Assembly: GCA_016763755.1 (NCBI GenBank)
Contig: JAESTD010000238.1
Location: 1-33,302 of the forward strand
From: Mucilaginibacter sp.
GTDB lineage: Bacteria > Bacteroidota > Bacteroidia > Sphingobacteriales > Sphingobacteriaceae
Length of the DNA: 33,302 bases
Direction of reading: 5' to 3'
Shown: one piece after another, positions 22,087-29,000 of the stretch
Layout of the letters: every line of letters begins with the position of its first letter
Numbering within the stretch: position 1 is the stretch's first letter
The notes under the pieces: generated by a model
What the model saw: the letters and a program-made list of their open reading frames with translations, nothing else
What the model was told of the DNA's origin: nothing
Databases searched by the model: none
Made by a program: the position numbers and the translations under genes

Positions 22087-22518
22087 ATGAAAAACTTAAA
22101 GCACATCCTTGCCCGCAAGGGGAGCAATGTTATTGCTGTACCTGCCACAACCACTGTATTAAACGTTTTAAAGCTGATGGCCGATAAAAACATCGGTTCG
22201 GTAGTAGTGACCGAAAACGGCCAATATGCCGGTTTGGTTACCGAGCGCGATTACGCCCGTAAGATCATATTGATGGGTAAACACTCTGATGATACCACCG
22301 CAGGCGAGATCATGAGCAATGGCTTTCCGCACATTACACCAGAATCTTCTGTCGATGATTGTATGCGCGTCATGAGTGAGCGCAACATTCGCTACCTGCC
22401 GGTTTTTGACCGCGAGCAAAGTCTTTGCGGCATCATTTCTATCAATGATGTGGTATACGAAACCATCCACTCACAAAAGGAAACCATAGAGCAATTGCAT
22501 AGTTATATCCAATCGTAG
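22087..22518 (+). CDS. CBS-pair domain protein
   Basis: A 143-residue cytoplasmic protein of two tandem CBS domains (about 8-64 and 75-130). Typical pieces are VLNVLKLMADKNIGSVVVTENGQYAGLVTERDYARKI and SVDDCMRVMSERNIRYLPVF-GIISINDVV. Such stand-alone pairs bind adenosyl ligands (AMP, ATP, NAD or SAM) and act as energy sensors; the partner is unknown. It starts with its own promoter and is 70 nt from the GH42 gene on the same strand. Confidence 0.9.
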   Translation: MKNLKHILARKGSNVIAVPATTTVLNVLKLMADKNIGSVVVTENGQYAGLVTERDYARKIILMGKHSDDTTAGEIMSNGFPHITPESSVDDCMRVMSERNIRYLPVFDREQSLCGIISINDVVYETIHSQKETIEQLHSYIQS

Positions 22519-22560
22519 AGACAGTTTTGGCAAACCATTAAGGGTGTAGTAAGTTATTTA

Positions 22561-22583
22561 TTAAGCAGGTTATTCCCGCTTAA
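22561..22583. promoter_or_regulatory. Imperfect palindrome 5 nt before the GH42 start
   Basis: TTAAGCAGG (22561-22569) and CCCGCTTAA (22575-22583) form a 9-bp inverted repeat with one mismatch and a 5-nt loop. It ends 5 nt before ATG 22589, so it would affect translation as RNA or act as a DNA operator. Confidence 0.35.
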
Positions 22584-22588
22584 GTATA

Positions 22589-24547
22589 ATGAGCTATACA
22601 ACCAAACAAGAAGCTACCCCCATATTATTTGGTGCCGAAGTTTTTATTGAGCCCGGTCAAACAACGGAAGAGATAGACCTTTGGTTTCGCCGCCTTAGCG
22701 AAGCCGGTATGCTGGTTACCCGCATTCGTTTGTTTGAAACCTATATGCATCAGGCTGATGGTGAATGGGATTACACTCTGTTTGACGAAGCTTATAAAGC
22801 AGCCGACAAATACGGTATAAAAGTTTATGGCAACCTGTTTCCGCGTACGGCCTTTACTGATCTGGGCGGCTTAAAATTCCCTAAGGATGCAGAGCATCTT
22901 GCATCCATCGCTAATTATATAGAAAATGTAGTTTGTCATTTTAAGGAGTTCAAATCCTGTTACGGGTGGGTACCCGTAAACGAGCCGGGCGTTGGCTCTT
23001 TTCCAAAAGAACAATTCGCCACGGAAAAATATAAAGAGTGGCGCGAAGCTCAAAAACAAACCGAATACAACAGCGGCGGTTACGACCGTTTTGATTTTGC
23101 AGATGAACGTTTTCATCTTTACTATAATACCTGGTTCCTACAATGGCTTACCGATGAGATCCACAAGCATAATCCCGGTAGTATCATCCATGTAAACAAT
23201 CACGCCATATTTAAAAACGTTGCCGAGTATGACTTTCCTTCATGGAGAGACTTCCTGACCAGCCTTGGCGGTTCGGCGCATGCCAGCTGGCACTTTGACT
23301 ATTTCCCGAGGCAAAAATACGCCTTAGCCGTAAATGCCAACTGCGAGATCATCCGCTCTGGCGCTGGCGATATTCCATGGTTTATGACCGAACTGCAGGG
23401 TGGCAACAATACTTACAGTGGTTTCCTGGCGCTTTGCCCTACCAGATACGAAATAGCCCAATGGTTATGGACGGCCATTGGCAGCGAAAGCCGTGGCGCA
23501 ATTTTTTGGTGCCTTAACCCGCGTTCGTCCGGCATTGAGGCTGGCGAATGGGCCATGCTTAATTATCATAACGAACCATCAGACAGGTTTGTTGCAACAC
23601 AAGAAATTATCAATACTGTTAACAGCAATCACGGTTTTTTTGAGGATGCTAAAGAGGTTGAATCGGGCATCAATATTTTATATACCCGCGAATCTCTCTG
23701 GATAGAAAAAACCCTGCAAATGGGAGGTAAAAGTTATGAAGGAAGGGATGAGGGTGGGGTAATGAAATCTGCCATCGCCTATTTTGAAGCGTTGAGTGAG
23801 GCAGGTGTACAAGCCAATTTTAAAGAGATCAGCGAGTTTGATTTTGATAAGGAAAACTTTGAAGGAATTGGTATTATCCTGGCGCATCAAATTTCTATCC
23901 CATCGAAATACTGGCCGCTGTTAACCAAATTTGTTGAAAAAGGCGGTAGACTTATTGCCGATGGGTTAACCAATTATTACGATGAGAACGCCGTTGCTAC
24001 CACGCGCCTTGGGTTTCCGCTTCGCGATGTTTTCGGAGCCGATGTTTTAGAATATAAAGCTATTGATGATTTACAGGAAATTGAGGTATCAGATATCGCA
24101 TTACCAGCGTTCCAGTGGACGGGCATACTAAAGCCAACAACTGCAAAAGCGGTTGCCGGGGACAACAACGAAGCTAACGCTACGGTAAACCGATATGGTA
24201 AAGGCTTCGCTTGGTGGATACCAACACTGACCGGATTGGGTAGCCGTGTTTTGAATGATTACAGCCGGCTAAACAATTTTCTGCAACAGGCCCTGGATTA
24301 TGAGTCGCTAAACCCTCCTTTTATTTTTAGTCAGCCACAACCGGGCTTGATGATGAAGGTGTTATTGAACAATAGTGAGCATGTAACTATTATCATCAAC
24401 AAATCTGAAACCAGGTGCGAGTTGTCATTAATAATGAAGAACACCAATTTACAGCCCATGGTTATTTTTGCCAATTGCGGTGGTAAAGCAGGCGGTAACC
24501 ACATCAGCATTGAGGCTGAAGAAACTATGGTGATCAAGTGGATCTAA
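22589..24547 (+). CDS. GH42-type beta-galactosidase, cytoplasmic
   Basis: A 652-residue glycoside hydrolase of family 42. The catalytic acid/base Glu132 lies in WVPVNEP and the nucleophile Glu268 in WFMTELQGGNN, both at their family positions. The barrel spans about 10-370; a trimerisation-like domain follows (about 370-580, SAIAYFEALSEAGVQANF, GIILAHQISIP, VEKGGRLIADG) and a short C-terminal beta domain. There is no signal peptide, so it acts on small imported galactosides. It has a hairpin-like palindrome just upstream. It ends 1 nt from the convergent DUF1801 gene. Confidence 0.9.
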   Translation: MSYTTKQEATPILFGAEVFIEPGQTTEEIDLWFRRLSEAGMLVTRIRLFETYMHQADGEWDYTLFDEAYKAADKYGIKVYGNLFPRTAFTDLGGLKFPKDAEHLASIANYIENVVCHFKEFKSCYGWVPVNEPGVGSFPKEQFATEKYKEWREAQKQTEYNSGGYDRFDFADERFHLYYNTWFLQWLTDEIHKHNPGSIIHVNNHAIFKNVAEYDFPSWRDFLTSLGGSAHASWHFDYFPRQKYALAVNANCEIIRSGAGDIPWFMTELQGGNNTYSGFLALCPTRYEIAQWLWTAIGSESRGAIFWCLNPRSSGIEAGEWAMLNYHNEPSDRFVATQEIINTVNSNHGFFEDAKEVESGINILYTRESLWIEKTLQMGGKSYEGRDEGGVMKSAIAYFEALSEAGVQANFKEISEFDFDKENFEGIGIILAHQISIPSKYWPLLTKFVEKGGRLIADGLTNYYDENAVATTRLGFPLRDVFGADVLEYKAIDDLQEIEVSDIALPAFQWTGILKPTTAKAVAGDNNEANATVNRYGKGFAWWIPTLTGLGSRVLNDYSRLNNFLQQALDYESLNPPFIFSQPQPGLMMKVLLNNSEHVTIIINKSETRCELSLIMKNTNLQPMVIFANCGGKAGGNHISIEAEETMVIKWI

Positions 24548-24548
24548 A

Positions 24549-24935
24549 TTATTCCCCTTTCTTTTTAGCCTGCCTGGCCTCAAAAAGCTGTTGGTCTTCA
24601 CCTATCCGGAATTGAGTAATGCGGGCAACCAGGTTAAGGGGCAGGGGTTTATCAAACGGCAGTTGGATAGCCCCTTTTGAAGTTTTATAGTGCTTCAATT
24701 CATCAGCAAAAACCACAATAGCCTGTGCACCGGGATAAAAGCCGATATGCTTGCTTTGGGCAGCAAAATAAACTAACACGCTATGCTGTTTATAGGCAGG
24801 CATGCCGTAACTTATTACTTCCTGTGCATCGGGTGCGGCATTTTGTACTGCCCTACGCATTTGGGTAAGCAATTCCTGAATATCTGCGGGAAAGCTATCA
24901 ATGTATTGATCGGTTGATTCTGGCTTTTGCATCAT
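24549..24935 (-). CDS. DUF1801 protein (YdhG-like)
   Basis: A small single-domain DUF1801 protein, about 127-128 residues. The core is visible: TDQYIDSFPADIQELLTQMRRAVQNAAPDAQEVISYGMPAYK, then LVYFAAQSKHIGFYPG and a short helix. The fold resembles YdhG/iron-chaperone-like proteins, though its function is unknown. The start is at ATG 24935 or 24932 (both MM/MQKPESTDQ); the frame opens 28 codons earlier without family similarity. It ends 1 nt from the convergent GH42 gene and is divergent from the phytochrome gene. Confidence 0.85.
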   Translation of the reverse strand: MMQKPESTDQYIDSFPADIQELLTQMRRAVQNAAPDAQEVISYGMPAYKQHSVLVYFAAQSKHIGFYPGAQAIVVFADELKHYKTSKGAIQLPFDKPLPLNLVARITQFRIGEDQQLFEARQAKKKGE

Positions 24936-25046
24936 ATTTATAATGTGGCTATTAGCTAATATACCGTTTTCGTAACAACATTTATTAAAACAAAAATCCG
25001 CTAAAAAACTTAAAACCAAGCCGATTAAATTAAGTGTGTAGGGCCG

Positions 25047-25076
25047 TTGTTTGCCCCAATTATTTTTTCATATTTG
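25047..25076 (+). promoter_or_regulatory. Promoter of the phytochrome gene (TTG-N19-CATATTTG)
   Basis: TTG (25047-25049), exactly 19 nt, then CATATTTG (25069-25076), one mismatch from TAnnTTTG. It overlaps the 5' end of the open frame, so the first ~20 codons are not translated. Start of transcription is expected around 25082. Confidence 0.6.
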
Positions 25077-25106
25077 TTTAATATTTTACCCTTTAATAAA
25101 CTACCT

Positions 25107-27326
25107 GTGAATATTGATTTAACCAACTGCGACAGAGAGCCTATTCATATTCCGGGCAGTATCCAGTCTCACGGCTTTTTGATCGCTATCAACCGTAAAG
25201 GCGAGATCACTTACCACAGTGAAAATGTTAAAGCGTATTTAAAAGATGTGCCCGATGTTCTGTTGGGCCAGCACATTGGCACCATTGAGCCATTGATAGG
25301 TAATAATGAGCCTATTAATTTCATCAATCAATTATTATTATTCGGCAAAACAAATGGCTTTGAGCAAACCAATCCATTTAATACCGATATACAGGGCCAG
25401 GCTTACCATTTGATCATATCTGATTCGGGCGATAACTACCTGCTTGAATTTGAATCGGCACGGTCCGATAGCAGCACGGATATACAACGTTCTATCGGTC
25501 GTTCCATCTCTGAGATGCTGGCCGATAAAAACTTGCAAAACCTGCTCAACAACACGGCTACACAGGTAAAAAATGTTATAGGTTATGACAGGGTAATGAT
25601 CTATCGCTTTGCCGAAGATGGCCATGGCGAGGTAGTAGCCGAGGCTAAAAATGATGATCTTGATCCATGGCTGGGCCTGCATTACCCGGCATCTGATATT
25701 CCCAAACAGGCACGCGAACTTTATAAAAAGAACTTCACACGCCTTATAGCAGATGTGCAAACGCAACCAAGCGCCATCATTACTTCCGCAGATAAAGCAG
25801 ATGTCAACTTAGATCTTACCAACTCGCAACTGCGTGCGGTATCGCCCATCCATATTCAGTATTTGAAAAATATGGGCGTGGCCTCAAGCTTTAGTATCTC
25901 GCTGATGTACAAGCAGGAACTTTGGGGTTTGATTGCCTGCCATAATTATACGCCAAGATTTATCGATTATCGCTCGCGCGAATCGGCCAAACTGATAGGA
26001 CAGATCTTGTCTTCGGCATTAGAATTTAGGCAGGATGAGGAAAATCAACAGGTATCAGATAGGTTTAAAAATGCCGTAGATCAATTAAGTCGTTTAATGT
26101 TGAAAGATAACAGCATCGAGTTTGCCCTTACCGCACACGATCCATCATTGCTTGATGTAGTTGATGCAAGCGGCGCAATCCTAATGCTGGAGAACAATGT
26201 GATAAAATTGGGCAATACACCGGATGATGAACAACTAAAAGAGTTGGTTACCTGGGTCAAAGCCAACATAATCGATTCTCTTTATTATACAAGCAAGCTT
26301 TCTGCTATCTATACACCCGCAGCGAAATATAAAGATGTTGCTTCGGGTTTAATGGTTTCCACACTATCGCGTGAACTGGATGAGTATGTGATTTGGTTTA
26401 AACCCGAGCAACTTAAAACCATTAAATGGGCCGGCAACCCGGAAAAACCGGTTGAGATAAATGATGACGGCAGCCGCATGATATCGCCGCGCACCTCTTT
26501 TGAGGAATGGTCTGAAACGGTTACGGCTACTTCAGTATCATGGAGTAATGAAGAAGTTAAATCTGTGATCCGGCTACGCAGCGAAATAGCTTACGCCCTC
26601 AACCAAAAGGCAGGGGCCATCCGTTTACTCAACGAGAAGCTGAAACAGGCTTATGAAGAATTGGATACTTTTAGCTATACCATATCGCACGATCTTAAAA
26701 ACCCGCTTACGGCAGTAAAAAGTTATGCTCAAATTTTGCTTCGCGATAAGAATTTAACACCGCAGGCTGTTAAAGCTTTAGAACGCATTAATGCCGGTGC
26801 CGATAAGATGAATAATATGATAGCCGAAGTGCTTGATTACTCGCGTATTGGACGGTCTGAATTGGTATCAACCGAAATAGACGCCAAAGCCATGATAGAA
26901 GATCATGTTCGTGAGCTTTTGCTGGTTTATGAAGTTGACCAATCGGTGGTTCTTATAAAAAACACTCCCCCCATAAGTGGCGACCCGGTGATGGTATCGC
27001 AGGTATTTGCAAATGTTATCAGCAACGCCATTAAATACTCCAAAAAAACCAGTCCGCAAAAAGTGGTAATAGACGCTACCGAGAACGATCGCGAGGTAGT
27101 TTACTCCTTCACTGATAACGGCTTGGGTATTGATATCAAACAATTGCCACGCATTTTTGAACTATTCAACCGTATGGATAACGTTGGAGATATTGAAGGC
27201 ACAGGTGTAGGATTGGCCATCGTTAAGCGCATTATCGAAAAACACCGCGGAAAGATCTGGGTGGACAGCGAACTTGGTCAGGGCAGTACGTTCTATATCG
27301 CTTTCAATAAAAATACTGCCGACTAA
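25107..27326 (+). CDS. Bacteriophytochrome histidine kinase (PAS-GAF-PHY-HK)
   Basis: A 739-residue red/far-red photoreceptor kinase with biliverdin. Cys8 in TNCDREPIHIPGSIQSHG is the conserved chromophore-attaching cysteine. GAF motifs: DRVMIYRF, PASDIP (194-199), SPIHIQYL (His249) and LIACH (His279). The PHY tongue motif PRTSF is at 461-465. The kinase has H528 (FSYTISHDLKNPL), N640, DNGLGID (670-676) and GTGVGLA (698-704). No transmembrane segments. The start is at GTG 25107, because the upstream TTG is a -33 element. No response regulator is adjacent. It converges on the heme oxygenase gene with a 4-nt overlap. Its output partner is unknown. Confidence 0.93.
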   Translation: MNIDLTNCDREPIHIPGSIQSHGFLIAINRKGEITYHSENVKAYLKDVPDVLLGQHIGTIEPLIGNNEPINFINQLLLFGKTNGFEQTNPFNTDIQGQAYHLIISDSGDNYLLEFESARSDSSTDIQRSIGRSISEMLADKNLQNLLNNTATQVKNVIGYDRVMIYRFAEDGHGEVVAEAKNDDLDPWLGLHYPASDIPKQARELYKKNFTRLIADVQTQPSAIITSADKADVNLDLTNSQLRAVSPIHIQYLKNMGVASSFSISLMYKQELWGLIACHNYTPRFIDYRSRESAKLIGQILSSALEFRQDEENQQVSDRFKNAVDQLSRLMLKDNSIEFALTAHDPSLLDVVDASGAILMLENNVIKLGNTPDDEQLKELVTWVKANIIDSLYYTSKLSAIYTPAAKYKDVASGLMVSTLSRELDEYVIWFKPEQLKTIKWAGNPEKPVEINDDGSRMISPRTSFEEWSETVTATSVSWSNEEVKSVIRLRSEIAYALNQKAGAIRLLNEKLKQAYEELDTFSYTISHDLKNPLTAVKSYAQILLRDKNLTPQAVKALERINAGADKMNNMIAEVLDYSRIGRSELVSTEIDAKAMIEDHVRELLLVYEVDQSVVLIKNTPPISGDPVMVSQVFANVISNAIKYSKKTSPQKVVIDATENDREVVYSFTDNGLGIDIKQLPRIFELFNRMDNVGDIEGTGVGLAIVKRIIEKHRGKIWVDSELGQGSTFYIAFNKNTAD

Positions 27327-27895
27327 GCTGTTTGCTGCTGCTTTGCAAACCAATCGCCAAATTTTAGAAAAGTTTGGTTAGCTGCTGCTATCACCGCTGC
27401 TTCCTGTTCGGGATTTTCTGCCTGTGCGTTCAGTATATCTTTAAATGTGTTCCACATTTGCTCGGTGTGCTCACCATAGCCCGAGAAAAAGCTAAGCCCA
27501 TTGTTGGCAAGCCCTAATTGCTGTTGCATCATTTTACTGATGATCTTGCCGCCAAGGGTCGACCCTTCAATAACATACAAAGCGCCTAATGCTTCCAAAT
27601 GGCTTTTTACACGAGGCAAATCGGCACCTTCGGCTTTTGCAGGCACATTCCCGCCCAAAGCCTCAATGTCATTAGCTATATACGCTATCTTTCTGCGTTC
27701 GGCATTGTCAGGCAATAACCTGGGATCTATGTTTTGTCCGATAATTTCTTCCAATCCACCAAAATAGCCGTAGAATAATTTAAGTAGTTCCACGTACTCT
27801 TCCTTGCTGCGGATAGCTTTCAAATTACCCACAAGGGCTTTCTCTAATATCTGGTGGTTTTGTTTGGTTTCTTCTTTCAGTTTTTCTGATAGCAT
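27323..27895 (-). CDS. bphO: Biliverdin-forming heme oxygenase
   Basis: It opens heme to biliverdin, iron and CO, supplying the chromophore for the phytochrome. The 190-residue all-helical protein has the heme-ligand His14 in LKEETKQNHQILEKALVG, and the distal-helix motif YVIEGSTLGGKII (107-119). Start at ATG 27895, one nt after the upstream methyltransferase stop, so it is the second gene of an operon. Its stop overlaps the bacteriophytochrome stop by 4 nt (CTAA). In many bacteria bphO lies upstream of bphP in the same direction; here they face each other. Confidence 0.9.
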   Translation of the reverse strand: MLSEKLKEETKQNHQILEKALVGNLKAIRSKEEYVELLKLFYGYFGGLEEIIGQNIDPRLLPDNAERRKIAYIANDIEALGGNVPAKAEGADLPRVKSHLEALGALYVIEGSTLGGKIISKMMQQQLGLANNGLSFFSGYGEHTEQMWNTFKDILNAQAENPEQEAAVIAAANQTFLKFGDWFAKQQQTA

Positions 27896-27896
27896 G

Positions 27897-28835
27897 TTAT
27901 TGATCTTTATATAGGTAAAAACGTGCAGAATCGCCTTTTCTTTTTTCGTTTAACACTTTTGCCCGTTGCTCAAATTCTGCCATCTGCGCTGCAGAAAAAA
28001 GCGTATCAATGGGGTACATCTCATGAGTATCAGGCAAAGTAAGAGGGTTATCCCTTTTATATAATTCGCTTGCCCAAAACTGAAATCCGGTTGAATCATA
28101 GATTGCCTTATTCAGTTTAAAGCCTGCTTGCTCCGCCACTTGTTTCATACTCTCTTCTGTATGCAGCACAAAATGTCGCGGAGCATCTATCTGCACCCAA
28201 TCCCGTCCATATATTTCCCACGGTTCGCCTAACACGGGTACCGCAATCAACAATACACCGCCCTTTTTGAGTAAACGATAACACTCCTGCAGTTGTTGCA
28301 CCTGCTCATCAACGTGCTCAAAAACATGATGCATTATCAGCAGGTCGTATGAATTTGATGGCAGATCGCTAAGTTCTTTGTTGTAAACCTTTACACCAAA
28401 ACCGTGATCAATATCATGCGGTAAAAACTTATCCACTCCGTTAACATGCTCAAACCCGAGATTAAAAAGTGAGCATATTAACTGACCGCGCCCACAACCA
28501 ATGTCCAGTATCCGTGCGCCGGTGTTGGTTCGTAAAGGTTTCAGAAGATTAAGCGCCCACGAATCTGATGTTTTATACTTTTTGGCAATGCGGATATTAC
28601 TGAATAAACGCTTAAAAAAAGGAAGTCGTTTAAGTGGCGTAATGTGCTGATTAAATGACATGTAGTATGGCGGATAATGCCTTCCTATATCATCCGGAAC
28701 ATTGATGATCTGGATACACCCACACTTACGGCATTTACCATATTCAAATTCTTCCCTGGTGCCGAACATCATTTCGCGGAATAAATAGTCGGCTTTTACC
28801 TCTGCTTCACAAATCCTGCATAATCGCTTTTCCAT
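27897..28835 (-). CDS. Zinc-ribbon class I SAM methyltransferase
   Basis: A 312-residue cytoplasmic methyltransferase. The N-terminus has a zinc-ribbon: C6-x-x-C9 and C35-x-x-C38. The SAM fold follows: ARILDIGCGRGQLICSLF (107-123), acidic VDKF (about 134-137), LLIMHHVFEHVDE (165-177) and LLKKGGVLLIAVP. Such fused zinc-ribbon methyltransferases occur in Bacteroidota near polysaccharide or sugar genes; the substrate is unknown. It is the first gene of an operon with bphO (1 nt spacing). A perfect -7 box TACATTTG lies at 28852-28859. I cannot link it to bilin chemistry from sequence. Confidence 0.85.
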   Translation of the reverse strand: MEKRLCRICEAEVKADYLFREMMFGTREEFEYGKCRKCGCIQIINVPDDIGRHYPPYYMSFNQHITPLKRLPFFKRLFSNIRIAKKYKTSDSWALNLLKPLRTNTGARILDIGCGRGQLICSLFNLGFEHVNGVDKFLPHDIDHGFGVKVYNKELSDLPSNSYDLLIMHHVFEHVDEQVQQLQECYRLLKKGGVLLIAVPVLGEPWEIYGRDWVQIDAPRHFVLHTEESMKQVAEQAGFKLNKAIYDSTGFQFWASELYKRDNPLTLPDTHEMYPIDTLFSAAQMAEFEQRAKVLNEKRKGDSARFYLYKDQ

Positions 28836-28851
28836 AATAAGTGATGTACCT

Positions 28852-28859
28852 CAAATGTA
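28852..28859 (-). promoter_or_regulatory. -7 motif TACATTTG of the methyltransferase-bphO operon
   Basis: A perfect TAnnTTTG box on the minus strand, ending 16 nt before ATG 28835. No clear -33 box. Confidence 0.5.
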
Positions 28860-28896
28860 TGATAAGTTTTTAAAAGCGTATTGCGTGTAAATTTTA

Positions 28897-28928
28897 TTTG
28901 GGATTTACATTTTTAATATTTAGCATTG
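28897..28928 (+). promoter_or_regulatory. Promoter of the GH3 gene (TTTG-N20-TAGCATTG)
   Basis: TTTG (28897-28900), 20 nt, then TAGCATTG (28921-28928), one mismatch from TAnnTTTG. Predicts a leader of about 65 nt before ATG 29001. Confidence 0.5.
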
Positions 28929-29000
28929 TGTAAAACAGACACAATCCAAGTGACTGATAACCAATAAAACCCATACCGCTTAATTAAGCTGCTATTTTTT

